In this document: piece after piece, positions 38,159-47,641 of the stretch
How the letters are laid out: each line of letters starts with the position of its first letter
Position numbering within the stretch: position 1 is the stretch's first letter
IMG/VR virus record: IMGVR_UViG_3300025705_000006
Location: 1-51,380 of that record
DNA length: 51,380 bases
Reading direction: 5' to 3' (one strand)
From: a virus
Position numbers and translations under genes: made by a program
The notes under the pieces: model-generated
The model's input: the letters and a program-made list of their open reading frames with translations, nothing else
Told to the model about the DNA's origin: nothing
The model's database searches: none

Positions 38159-41100
38159 ATGGCTAAACTTTCAAGAAACTTTGTAGCAGGTAAAATGAAT
38201 AAGTCCGTTGACGAGAGGCTCGTTCCAAACGGACAATATATTGACGCAGTAAATGTTAGGTTAGGATCATCTGAATCAACAGAGATTGGAGCAGTAGAAA
38301 ATTCTAAAGGGAATACTAAGCTTACGAACTTATCATACGGAGGGGTTCTTTTAAGTAACCAAGCAAAGTGTATTGGTTCTGTAGACGATGGTGCTAATGA
38401 TACTTTGTATTGGTTTGTAACTGACCCTGCGTTTGGTTCTACAAGTCCTTCAGGAAAGTTAGACTTAATTGTCTCGTTTAATGTAGTAACAAGCATTTTA
38501 TCCTATTTAGTAATAAGTGTTTCTGATGGAGGTACATCATCACAAACAGTGTTAAACTTTGATGATAAACATTTAATAACTGGAGTTAATGTTATTGATG
38601 GATTATTGTTTTGGACTGATGATTACAATCCTCCAAGGTTTATTAATATACTAAGAAATTATGAAGACCCTTCAGGTAGTCCTTTGGTTGATGGTGGAGG
38701 TAATGCAAGCCTTTTAAGAGAGTCTTTGTTAGTTATCAAAAAACCACCTGCTAAAGCTCCAGAAATAGAATTGACAAGCACGCCTGGTGGACAAGAAAAT
38801 TTCTTAGAAGAAAGATTTATATCTTTTGCTTATAGATACGAATACCAAGATGATGAGTATTCTGCCGTTTCACAATTTTCAAATGTAGCATTTCAAACAT
38901 CTCCATTTGATTTTAGTACAGAGTCATTTATAAATGAAGGGGTGGTTAATTTATTTAATACGGCTATTATAACATATAATTCAGGAGGACCTTTAGTTAC
39001 TGCTATTGATTTACTTTTTAAAGATAGTGATGGCACTATTATAAAAGTAATTGAAAAGTTAAAAAAATCTGATTTAGGTTTAGCTAATAATACTGAATAT
39101 ACTTTTAATTTTAGAAATAGTAAAATATTTACAATACTTCCTGATTCAGAACTGCTTAGATTATATGACAATGTTCCTTTATTAGCTAAAGCTCAAACCA
39201 TTATGGGTAATAGACTAATGTATGGAAATTACATAGAGAACTATAATTTAGTAGATAAAAACAATTCTCCTATACGTTTAGAATTTGAAACCGAATTACT
39301 ATCTGAAGATATAGGTTTTGAGAATATAGAAGATGTTTTTACAATAGGAGAGTATACATTTGGAGGAGCAATTTCTGTTCCAGAATCAAGGTTATTTGTA
39401 AATTTAGGAGATGTAGAGTTAGTTGCAAATTCTATATTAACTATTGAAGCATCTTTTGTACATAGTAGTTTTAGTGGAAATACTCCAACCGAAACAAGTG
39501 GATCAGTAGATGTTCAATTTGTTTATATATTACCTCAATCTTTTAGCTCTGTATATGAATTAGCTTCAAGTGTAGACTTTCAAGAAAAGGTAGGTATAGC
39601 AAGTAATATAAAACCTGTTTTTAATATTGACCCTGCAATTGAAACTTCTTGTGATGGTAATACATTTACAGACGTAATTAATTGTGCCGTACCAAATATA
39701 TTAGATGCAGCTCAACCGACTACCTGGACTAAATATGAAAGTGGAACTTCAGCAGCAAATCAACCTATATCTCTTATAACAGTTCCAGGTCTTGATAGTA
39801 TTGGATTTCAACTGCCTGCAATACGCAGAGTAGATAACACAACAACTCCAACTCAAAGTGCTTATGAATATTTTCAATGGGATAGTGCAGAAGTTTCTTT
39901 TCAATTAGTAAGTAATACTAACAGTCTTCATAGTAATAGAGATTATGAAATAGGTATAGTTTACATGGATGAATTTAATAGAGCATCAACTGCTTTGGTT
40001 AGTCCGTTAAACACAGAACATGTGCCTTGTGGATTTTCTGACCTTAAAAATTTTATAAGGGTTTCAATACCACCTCAACAAAAACCTCCGTATTGGGCAA
40101 CTAAATATAGATTTGCAATAAAACCTAATGCAGAAACTTACGAAACAGTTTATACCAATATCTTTTTTACAGACCCTGCTACCAATGACACGTACTTTTT
40201 ATTAGAAGGTGAAAATTCAAGAAAAGTAGAAACAGGAGACAGGTTAATCGTTAAAGCAGACACAAGTGGTTCTTTGTTAAGATGTGCTTATGCAACAGTT
40301 TTAGATAAGGAAGCACAACAAAGAGATTTTCTTGATCCCTTACCAACCGATGAAAATGGAAAAGAAATAAATATTCCTGCAGGGACTTACATGAAAATAA
40401 AGGCTCAAGACTTTTCAGTATCTGTAGGACCTGACCCTTTTATATTACCAGGTAAGCAGACTAAAACAGTACGAGGAAATGGTAACTATCCTATACTTGC
40501 ATATAAAGGATTTGCAGAGCCTGATGATGCAGGTAATTATCAAAACCTTACTATTCCTTCAGGCAGTAGAATACAAATGACATTTGAGTTCGAAAGAAGA
40601 GGACCTCAAAGGGGTAATAATGCATGTGAACGTAGAAAATATAATTTAGATGTTAGTTTAATTGCATCCACTGATTATGATAATATTATTGATTGGTTTA
40701 ATGGAGACAATGTTCAATCAGTTTTAAATACAGGAACGCAAGAAGTTGGTGGTACTGGAGGTGATGTAGAAAATGTGTACATACCAACTACGGCAACATC
40801 TTCAGATCCATTTGGTACATATGGAATTACGCCTGCATTAGGAACAAATTATTACAGGTGGTTTCAAGACCCTAGTACTCAAGAGATACGTTTTATAATG
40901 TCTGGTACTAGAGCTTGTGGAAGCACTAAAAAAAGAAGGTCTAGCGTTACTGCAACATGGCAAATATTTAGAGCTGAATCTACACTTGTGTTTGAGACAG
41001 AGCCTACTGATGCACTACCAGATGTTTGGTATGAAGGTGCTCAAACATTTGATATTGCAAAAGGAGGTTGTAAAACTGTATTTCAAGTAGCTTCTAGTGA

Positions 41101-44100
41101 ATCTAATCCAATTGCATTTGTATACACTTTAGATGGTATTCAATCTCAACTTGTTCTTCAACCAGGTGATTCTGCAGCAGAATGGACAGATTGTGGTTCT
41201 GCTATAATATCACCATCTACTCCACCTGATGTTCCTGCAGATGTTACAATTACTAATACTCCATATGCAGATGTGCATCTTGGAAATGTTCAAGATCAAG
41301 ACGCAACAAGTCCTGCAATTATTGACACATCATTTTTTAATTGTTTTGCTTTTGGTAATGGTGTAGAAAGTTATAAGATTAGAGATTCTATAGTGGGCAA
41401 GCCATTATTATTAGGTAACAGGGTTACAACTACTTCAGCAGAAGATTATAGAGAAGCTGATAGATTTGCAGACATAACTTATAGTGGTATATACAATGAT
41501 GAGAGCAATGTAAATAAACTTAATGAGTTTAACCTTGGGCTAATAAACTTTAAGAAAACAGAAGAATCATTTGGTCCTATTGAAAAACTATTCGCTAGAG
41601 CTACTGATATACTTACATTACAAGAAGATAAAATATCATATGTACTAGCAGGTAAAAATTTATTATCTGATTCAGTTCCAGGAGGAGCTATTACATCTGT
41701 TCCAGAAGTTCTTGGAACTCAAATAGCTAGATTAGAGGAGTATGGGATAAGCTTTAACCCTGAAAGTTTTGCACAATATGGATTTGATAAATATTTTTCT
41801 GACCAAAAACGTGGAGCATTAATTCAACTAAAAGGTAGTGCATATTCTAATGAACAACTTACAGTTATATCCGATGCAGGAATGCGTTCTTGGTTTAGAG
41901 ATAAATTTATATCATCTCCTAATAATCAAAAACTAGGAGGGTACGACCCTTACATGGATGAATATGTTTTTTCCATTAATGATGAGTTGCTTCCAATTAA
42001 TGTGCCTTGTATTGAATGTGGAATTAATCAACTATTAAATTTTAACGGAACAACTATCACCTACTGCTTTAATGTAGGAGAATTAGTGGGTGAAGTAACT
42101 ATAACAATTAATGTTTCTGATTTAACTAGTGGTTCTCTTCAAGCACAAGTTGAATATGGAACAACACTTCAAGTGGTAAATTTAGTTAATGGACTAAACA
42201 CAATCACAGTAATTAAAAATTTAGTTTTAACAGATACTCTAAACCTTACTTTTGATGGAACTGCATCAGCAGTTATAGACTATACAGTTAGTTGTGTAGA
42301 TGCCAAAGCATTAAGTATTGTCCAAGTTTGTGTTACTAACAACTCAGATGCAGGTCAATTTATTCATAATCAATATCGATGGGTTGATGGACCATTTATT
42401 TCTCCATTACATCAGGAGCAAATTGAATTTTTATCATCGATAAACTCTCCTAATGTATCACAATACAGTACAGTTGCAGGGGTTCAAGGTGCAGGAGTAA
42501 TACCTGCTGATGGAGCAATCGTTTCGATTATTTCAAACAAAATACCACCAACAGATGATTTTGTTTTTGTAACCCCACCTATGAATTTTAAATATTTAAG
42601 GTCAGCAACGTTATACTCAAATACACCTGCATCAATACAAACATTATTAAACGCTTCTACTCAATTACCAGTAAATTCTTCAGGAGCACCAAGCACATAC
42701 TTGGGTGACTTTATAATGCCTGCAGGAACTTCTGGTGATTACTTGTATTTGATATATGATTACAGGTCTCCTGTTTTTGCTGAGTTATGTTACTCAACCA
42801 CAGATAGTCTAGATGCGTGTTGTGGTTGTTCAGAACCTGATACTTTTGAAGCTACCCAATGTAGAGCCGATGGAGTTGTACAGACTGAGGTTGTTCAAGG
42901 TGTGTATACCACAGGGGAATTAGTTGTGATTAATGGATGTACTTATGAAATTGGATCAATAACTCCATCTGCAGCTACTGCAACTGTTACTTCTATATTA
43001 CCTTCAGGCACTACATGTGAAGACATATGCCAAGAGTATCAACTAGAAGATACTAATGGAGTTGATACAGATGTTGACTACATAGATTGTAATGGGGATT
43101 CAGTAACGGCTACAGTTCTTGCAAACGATGATTTAGTTATTTGTGCTCAAGAGATTTCTGCAACACCAGGAATTATTATTACTCTTGAAGATTGTGAGTG
43201 TGACCCTGTTGCACCATTCTTAATAGTTGAAAGATGTATAATAGATTGGAGTACAAATGGTTTTAATCAACTTACTGTAGTAAATAGTGGTCTGTTTAAT
43301 GTTGGTGATTTAATTACTATAAATGAAGATGCAGATTGCACGTATGTTATTGTTTCTGAAACAAATGTTGGTCCTGCTAATGCTACTTCTACAGGATTAA
43401 GCACTGCTGCAGATTGCAGTGAGGTTTGTAATTTTTACACAGTAACTAATAATAGTTCAACAGTTGATTTTATATATACTAATTGTAATGGTACAGTTAT
43501 AAATGAAGATATTAAAGCAGGAAACTTTAAAAATATATGTGCTAAAGATGCAGCACCACAACCTGATTTTGATTTAGTTTGGACAAGTTGTGAATGTCCT
43601 AGTAGTGAACCTTCTTTTGTAAATTTAGAAAGATGTCAATCTTTAGTAGCTACAACAATTCCTACCACATATATAGCTAATAATGCAAGTTATAATGTAA
43701 ATGATATTGTTCAAATTGATAACGAGCCTGATTGTAAATTTAAAGTAATATCATTTACTGAGTTTGGAACTGTTAATACTAACATAATAAACACTTATCC
43801 AGGTGAAGATTGCAGTGACGTTTGTAATGAATATACACTTACAAACACTGCAGGAGGTAGTATATCTGTTAATTATATAGACTGTAATGGATTATTAGTA
43901 AAAATAGATGTTACTAGTCCAGTAGTGGAAAACATTTGTGCATCTTCTATTACTCCTTCTTTAGGAATAGTTGTGGAATTTGTTTCTTGTGATTGTAATC
44001 TTGTTGCATCAAACTATTCAATTCAAGAATGTGTTACTGGTGAAGTTAGAACAGTAACATCTTCTATTGCAGTTTCAGTTGGAGATAAAGTAGAATTACT

Positions 44101-44374
44101 AAGTGGAGATGGATGTAAGTGGACAATAACAGGAACTAGTGCAAACACTGCTACTGATGATATAATTGCATTGAGTTCAAATCAAGGTTGTGTTTGTAAT
44201 TCCTATACGTGGGAAAATAATACTGGCAGTAATTTAACACTTGAGTATGTTGATTGTCTTGGAACACCTATTTCTCAGACAATTATTCCTACCGAAGTTT
44301 GGAATGCTTGTATATCACAACTCATTACTAACGATGGTGCTACAGTAATTAGCGTTACATGCACTTGTTTTTAA
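38159..44374 (+). CDS. Giant tail/stabilisation protein with four C-terminal Cys-rich repeats (2071 aa)
   Basis: A 2071-residue protein. Residues 1-60 (KLSRNFVAGKMNKSVDERL, then PNGQYIDAVNVRLGS) resemble the N-terminus of the large tail-tube/stabilisation proteins of Bacteroidota podoviruses. The long beta-rich middle follows. From about residue 1554 to the C-terminus come four tandem units of about 130 residues, each with a CxxxC-type entry, a DCNG or similar box, an ICA/ACI box and a CEC/CDC/CTC exit. It likely builds the short tail hub or spike, with the Cys-rich modules displayed outwards and possibly disulphide-bonded in the medium. Confidence 0.75.
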   Translation: MAKLSRNFVAGKMNKSVDERLVPNGQYIDAVNVRLGSSESTEIGAVENSKGNTKLTNLSYGGVLLSNQAKCIGSVDDGANDTLYWFVTDPAFGSTSPSGKLDLIVSFNVVTSILSYLVISVSDGGTSSQTVLNFDDKHLITGVNVIDGLLFWTDDYNPPRFINILRNYEDPSGSPLVDGGGNASLLRESLLVIKKPPAKAPEIELTSTPGGQENFLEERFISFAYRYEYQDDEYSAVSQFSNVAFQTSPFDFSTESFINEGVVNLFNTAIITYNSGGPLVTAIDLLFKDSDGTIIKVIEKLKKSDLGLANNTEYTFNFRNSKIFTILPDSELLRLYDNVPLLAKAQTIMGNRLMYGNYIENYNLVDKNNSPIRLEFETELLSEDIGFENIEDVFTIGEYTFGGAISVPESRLFVNLGDVELVANSILTIEASFVHSSFSGNTPTETSGSVDVQFVYILPQSFSSVYELASSVDFQEKVGIASNIKPVFNIDPAIETSCDGNTFTDVINCAVPNILDAAQPTTWTKYESGTSAANQPISLITVPGLDSIGFQLPAIRRVDNTTTPTQSAYEYFQWDSAEVSFQLVSNTNSLHSNRDYEIGIVYMDEFNRASTALVSPLNTEHVPCGFSDLKNFIRVSIPPQQKPPYWATKYRFAIKPNAETYETVYTNIFFTDPATNDTYFLLEGENSRKVETGDRLIVKADTSGSLLRCAYATVLDKEAQQRDFLDPLPTDENGKEINIPAGTYMKIKAQDFSVSVGPDPFILPGKQTKTVRGNGNYPILAYKGFAEPDDAGNYQNLTIPSGSRIQMTFEFERRGPQRGNNACERRKYNLDVSLIASTDYDNIIDWFNGDNVQSVLNTGTQEVGGTGGDVENVYIPTTATSSDPFGTYGITPALGTNYYRWFQDPSTQEIRFIMSGTRACGSTKKRRSSVTATWQIFRAESTLVFETEPTDALPDVWYEGAQTFDIAKGGCKTVFQVASSESNPIAFVYTLDGIQSQLVLQPGDSAAEWTDCGSAIISPSTPPDVPADVTITNTPYADVHLGNVQDQDATSPAIIDTSFFNCFAFGNGVESYKIRDSIVGKPLLLGNRVTTTSAEDYREADRFADITYSGIYNDESNVNKLNEFNLGLINFKKTEESFGPIEKLFARATDILTLQEDKISYVLAGKNLLSDSVPGGAITSVPEVLGTQIARLEEYGISFNPESFAQYGFDKYFSDQKRGALIQLKGSAYSNEQLTVISDAGMRSWFRDKFISSPNNQKLGGYDPYMDEYVFSINDELLPINVPCIECGINQLLNFNGTTITYCFNVGELVGEVTITINVSDLTSGSLQAQVEYGTTLQVVNLVNGLNTITVIKNLVLTDTLNLTFDGTASAVIDYTVSCVDAKALSIVQVCVTNNSDAGQFIHNQYRWVDGPFISPLHQEQIEFLSSINSPNVSQYSTVAGVQGAGVIPADGAIVSIISNKIPPTDDFVFVTPPMNFKYLRSATLYSNTPASIQTLLNASTQLPVNSSGAPSTYLGDFIMPAGTSGDYLYLIYDYRSPVFAELCYSTTDSLDACCGCSEPDTFEATQCRADGVVQTEVVQGVYTTGELVVINGCTYEIGSITPSAATATVTSILPSGTTCEDICQEYQLEDTNGVDTDVDYIDCNGDSVTATVLANDDLVICAQEISATPGIIITLEDCECDPVAPFLIVERCIIDWSTNGFNQLTVVNSGLFNVGDLITINEDADCTYVIVSETNVGPANATSTGLSTAADCSEVCNFYTVTNNSSTVDFIYTNCNGTVINEDIKAGNFKNICAKDAAPQPDFDLVWTSCECPSSEPSFVNLERCQSLVATTIPTTYIANNASYNVNDIVQIDNEPDCKFKVISFTEFGTVNTNIINTYPGEDCSDVCNEYTLTNTAGGSISVNYIDCNGLLVKIDVTSPVVENICASSITPSLGIVVEFVSCDCNLVASNYSIQECVTGEVRTVTSSIAVSVGDKVELLSGDGCKWTITGTSANTATDDIIALSSNQGCVCNSYTWENNTGSNLTLEYVDCLGTPISQTIIPTEVWNACISQLITNDGATVISVTCTCF

Positions 44375-44385
44375 ATTAAATAACT

Positions 44386-44541
44386 ATGAAGTATACTAAC
44401 AGTTGGAAGTCAAACGCAAAACAAAATGATAAACTAGATTTTATACTTAGAATTGGTAAAATAACTTTTATTAAATTTAACGTTGATCTTGGTAAAAAGA
44501 AATTTATATTCACATTATTGAATTTTGGAATAAAAAATTAA
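44386..44541 (+). CDS. 51-residue basic protein
   Basis: ATG at 44386, TAA at 44539-44541, 51 residues (MKYTNSWKSNAKQND... ending LNFGIKN), hydrophobic/basic with alternating strands. It fills the gap between two tail genes with short spacers (11 and 1 bases), so it is probably translated. No family recognised. Confidence 0.6.
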   Translation: MKYTNSWKSNAKQNDKLDFILRIGKITFIKFNVDLGKKKFIFTLLNFGIKN

Positions 44542-44542
44542 T

Positions 44543-45250
44543 ATGGCAGTAACAGGAAATTATTATTTAAACGGACCTACATTAGGATTATCCACTGCAG
44601 TATTTACAGATGTTGATTTAACTGTATGTGCTCCAGATGGATTTTATTCTGATGGAACTATTTCTAGGGAACAAGTTAATTGTCTTCTACTACCTCAACA
44701 AATTTGTCCTAATTGTATTGAGAATGCTATAACACTTGAGTATAACGCAACATCTGCTTTGGATTTGTTTTGTGTATCAAGCGTACAGGTCACTGCTTAT
44801 ATGGCTTTAGGTGATACATTTTTAACTGCTTCACAAATATTTCAAACTAATTCTTTAACCACTCCTATGGCTGATGGTTTTTACAAAGAAATAGGTTCAA
44901 ATATTTATCGTGAAAATTCTGGAAGTAATTTACAGGTTCAACAACCTGGACCTGTTTGTCCACCAACAAGTCAATTATACTTATCAGGAGTAGCTATACC
45001 TTGTAGTACTTTTTGTACTAATAACTATAATATAGTTGTACAGACATCTACAGTTAGTGGTAATAACTACTATAGCTTAACATTAGGTGATGAAATTGTA
45101 GGAGGATTAAGTGATGGGTGGTATGCTTATTACTTTGAAACTTCGTCTACTAGTGCTCCTGCTAATGGTTGGAGGGTAATGGAAATACAAAGCAATCTTG
45201 TTACTGATATTTTAGCATGTGATGCATCTAATAACTGTCAAAATCTTTAA
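44543..45250 (+). CDS. Tail fibre-like protein with Cys pairs (235 aa)
   Basis: A 235-residue beta-rich protein with CPNC (about 51-54) and further Cys (FCVSS, PCSTFC). It repeats a motif ADGFYxE / SDGWYAYYF / PDGFYSDGT, i.e. three DGxY units (about 30, 110, 190). The Cys pattern and location suggest it interacts with the Cys-rich repeats of the giant tail protein or is another exposed appendage. Unknown exact function. Confidence 0.62.
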   Translation: MAVTGNYYLNGPTLGLSTAVFTDVDLTVCAPDGFYSDGTISREQVNCLLLPQQICPNCIENAITLEYNATSALDLFCVSSVQVTAYMALGDTFLTASQIFQTNSLTTPMADGFYKEIGSNIYRENSGSNLQVQQPGPVCPPTSQLYLSGVAIPCSTFCTNNYNIVVQTSTVSGNNYYSLTLGDEIVGGLSDGWYAYYFETSSTSAPANGWRVMEIQSNLVTDILACDASNNCQNL

Positions 45251-45253
45251 ATT

Positions 45254-46102
45254 ATGTCTGGACCTTCAATACCAACATTAGAATCAAAATATACATTAAC
45301 ATATGATGATGGAGTAAAGGGGTTTCCCTCTTTTTATACTTACTATCCTGATTGGATTCAAGGTATGAATAATTACCTATACACTTTTAAGGGAGGTAAT
45401 ATTTATAGACATAACACAAATGAAACTAGAAATAATTATTATGGAGAAGATTTTTCCTCTATACTAACATCGGTGTTTAATGACCAACCTTTAGAGAATA
45501 AACTATTTAAAACTTTAGAGCTAGAGTCTGATGCATCTTGGAGTGCAACGGCAGATAGTGATCAGCAAATTGGTAACTTTATTAACAAAGACGAGTTTAA
45601 ACTTAAAGAAGGAAACTATTTCGGATATCTTAGGGCACAAAATTCAGAGCCTGCAAGTGCAGCTCAATATCCTTTAAGGTCTGCTAATGGTATTGGAAAT
45701 AACACAACTGTAAATACGTTATCTCCAAATAATGTAATTATTAATTTTAGCACAGACCCATATATAAATATTGGAACAATATTAAGTATTGGCGATTATT
45801 TGTATATTAAGAGTGGTTTTACAAATCAAGTTACTTTAATTGGAGAAGTAAAAGATAAGGTTGTTAATCTTCAAAGTGGAACAAATTATTTGATAGTTGA
45901 TACCACTATTACAGATTCTTCTGGAACTCCAATTGGTAATTTACCACCTACTAGTCCAAACTATTATTTCTTTATAAAGAATGGTACGGCAGAGTCTCAT
46001 GGTATATTAGGTCACTATGCAGTGTTTACTTTAACCAACAATAATACAGGTGCAGTAGAGTTATTTGCCGTTGGTTCAGAGGTTATGAAATCATTTCCTT
46101 AA
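45254..46102 (+). CDS. Conserved tail virion protein (282 aa)
   Basis: A 282-residue beta-rich protein. Residues 14-62 (LTYDDGVKGFPSFYTYYP, then GMNNYLYTFKGGNIYRHN) are a pattern I associate with conserved structural proteins of Bacteroidota podoviruses. No enzymatic motif. It is the last gene of the tail block before a new promoter box at 46109. Confidence 0.68.
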   Translation: MSGPSIPTLESKYTLTYDDGVKGFPSFYTYYPDWIQGMNNYLYTFKGGNIYRHNTNETRNNYYGEDFSSILTSVFNDQPLENKLFKTLELESDASWSATADSDQQIGNFINKDEFKLKEGNYFGYLRAQNSEPASAAQYPLRSANGIGNNTTVNTLSPNNVIINFSTDPYINIGTILSIGDYLYIKSGFTNQVTLIGEVKDKVVNLQSGTNYLIVDTTITDSSGTPIGNLPPTSPNYYFFIKNGTAESHGILGHYAVFTLTNNNTGAVELFAVGSEVMKSFP

Positions 46103-46108
46103 AATTAG

Positions 46109-46116
46109 TATCTTTG
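46109..46116 (+). promoter_or_regulatory. TATCTTTG -7 box before ejection-protein genes
   Basis: Matches TAnnTTTG, 5 bases before ATG 46122. The short leader makes it less certain, and there is no -33 TTG. Confidence 0.4.
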
Positions 46117-46121
46117 AAGTA

Positions 46122-46652
46122 ATGGTAGAAGAAGAGGTTTCTTTACAGGTTTTAAACAGTATCCCACAAGGGACAGGAATGTTGTGGGAAAAAATAGAAA
46201 AATTTAAAGAACAAGTTGACGCTATAGAAGGTGCATTAAAACATAAAGCAGGTACTAAGTACGAAGGAAAGATGAGTGAAGTGTACCCTTTAAAACAACA
46301 TCTTGAAGGAGGTTTGTATACAAGGGAGTTATTTATGCCTAAAGGACATTTAATAATTACAATGATACACAAACAAAATCATCCATCATTCTTACTAAAA
46401 GGTAAGGTGTCTTATTTAACTGATGAAGGATTAGTTGAAACTATTGTTGCTCCACATGTTGTAAAAACAAAAGAGGGTGCACAACGAGTTTTTTATGTAC
46501 ACGAAGATAGTGAGTGGTGTTGTGTGTATAAAACTGATGCAAAAACATTTGAAGAAGCTGAGGCAGATGTTTATGTAGATACTTATAAAGAGTTGCCTCA
46601 AGAAATAATTAAAAAAAGAATATTATGGCAGGAGTTGGAACAGGTTTATTAA
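46122..46652 (+). CDS. Cupin-like protein (176 aa)
   Basis: A 176-residue protein. A cupin-like core is visible at about 66-140 (GLYTRELFMPKGHLIITM, HPSFLLKGKVSYLTDEGL, then HVVKTKEGAQRVFYVHEDSE), with the small-barrel order of strands and a possible metal His pair (MIHKQNH). Cupin-like proteins occur in Bacteroidota phage virion modules with unknown function. The end overlaps the next gene by 28 bases. Confidence 0.55.
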   Translation: MVEEEVSLQVLNSIPQGTGMLWEKIEKFKEQVDAIEGALKHKAGTKYEGKMSEVYPLKQHLEGGLYTRELFMPKGHLIITMIHKQNHPSFLLKGKVSYLTDEGLVETIVAPHVVKTKEGAQRVFYVHEDSEWCCVYKTDAKTFEEAEADVYVDTYKELPQEIIKKRILWQELEQVY

Positions 46653-47623
46653 TAGGGAGTTTAATTTTATCTGCAGGGGGGATGGGTGCATCTTTTCTTC
46701 AGGCAGGTCAACAACGTAAAGCCGAAGAAAAAGCCAAGCGTGAAGGTGAAAAAGCAATGGCAGCAGCTAGAAAAAAACTTGAGGTAAATTATATAGACGC
46801 ATTAGGCATAAATAAAGAACCTTACGAACTTGAACGTGAGGCTTTACTAGTTGCAGGAGCAGGGGGTGTTGAGGCAGTAAGAGAGTCTGAACGTGGTGCA
46901 GCAGCAGGTGTTGGTCGAATACAACTAGCACAACAAAAAGGTCAACAAGGAATTCGTACTGCAATGGGTAGAGAGTTGACTGCATTAGATAGAGCAGCAG
47001 CAGCAGAAGATTCAAGGCTTCGTGACGTTGGTGTTCAGTTAGATTTAGGTGAGGTTGCAGGAGCACAGATGGCAGCATCAGATGCTAGTCAGGCTGCTGC
47101 TGCAGCACAGACACAAGGGTTTCAACAATTAGCGTCTTTTGGTGCTGAACTTATGAGTGCAGCACCACTGTTTTCAAAAAGTGCAGGTGTTAGAGATTTT
47201 AACCAAAGTCAAAGAATGGCAGGTAGAGCAGGTAAAGACGCTTACATGAACGCTAATCCAGATAAAGGATTTTTGGGTATTGGAACAGGATATAGACAAT
47301 CAGATACAAATTTAGGTAGACAGGCAGTATTAAATAATAATATGCTTAAGATGTTAAATGCTGGAAATTCAGGATTTAATGCTGATAGGTTTGCTAAACT
47401 TGCAGGAAAGCAAGGACTTGGTTCTTTTGATGAAAATCAATTCTTAGCCAACCCTCAGTCTTACATAAACAGAGGTAGTGTAGAACAACAGTCATACTTG
47501 AATAATATACTTTATGGTAGTTCAATGAATGTAGGTGGTCCTATAGAAGACCAAGAAATTATTGAAGAAATTAAAAGAAAAAGAAGTGGTGATCCAATGA
47601 ATGGCATGTATGGATTTTATTAG
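46625..47623 (+). CDS. Internal virion (ejection) protein 1 (332 aa)
   Basis: A 332-residue protein. The N-terminus has a hydrophobic segment (3-25, GVGTGLLIGSLILSAGGMG, then FLQAGQQRKAEEK), followed by Ala-rich coiled-coil helices to about 180. This is typical of podovirus core/ejection proteins in which the hydrophobic part enters the host membrane. It lies upstream of two further internal-protein candidates. It overlaps the upstream gene by 28 bases. Confidence 0.72.
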   Translation: MAGVGTGLLIGSLILSAGGMGASFLQAGQQRKAEEKAKREGEKAMAAARKKLEVNYIDALGINKEPYELEREALLVAGAGGVEAVRESERGAAAGVGRIQLAQQKGQQGIRTAMGRELTALDRAAAAEDSRLRDVGVQLDLGEVAGAQMAASDASQAAAAAQTQGFQQLASFGAELMSAAPLFSKSAGVRDFNQSQRMAGRAGKDAYMNANPDKGFLGIGTGYRQSDTNLGRQAVLNNNMLKMLNAGNSGFNADRFAKLAGKQGLGSFDENQFLANPQSYINRGSVEQQSYLNNILYGSSMNVGGPIEDQEIIEEIKRKRSGDPMNGMYGFY

Positions 47624-47641
47624 AAAAAAACAATAAATTAA

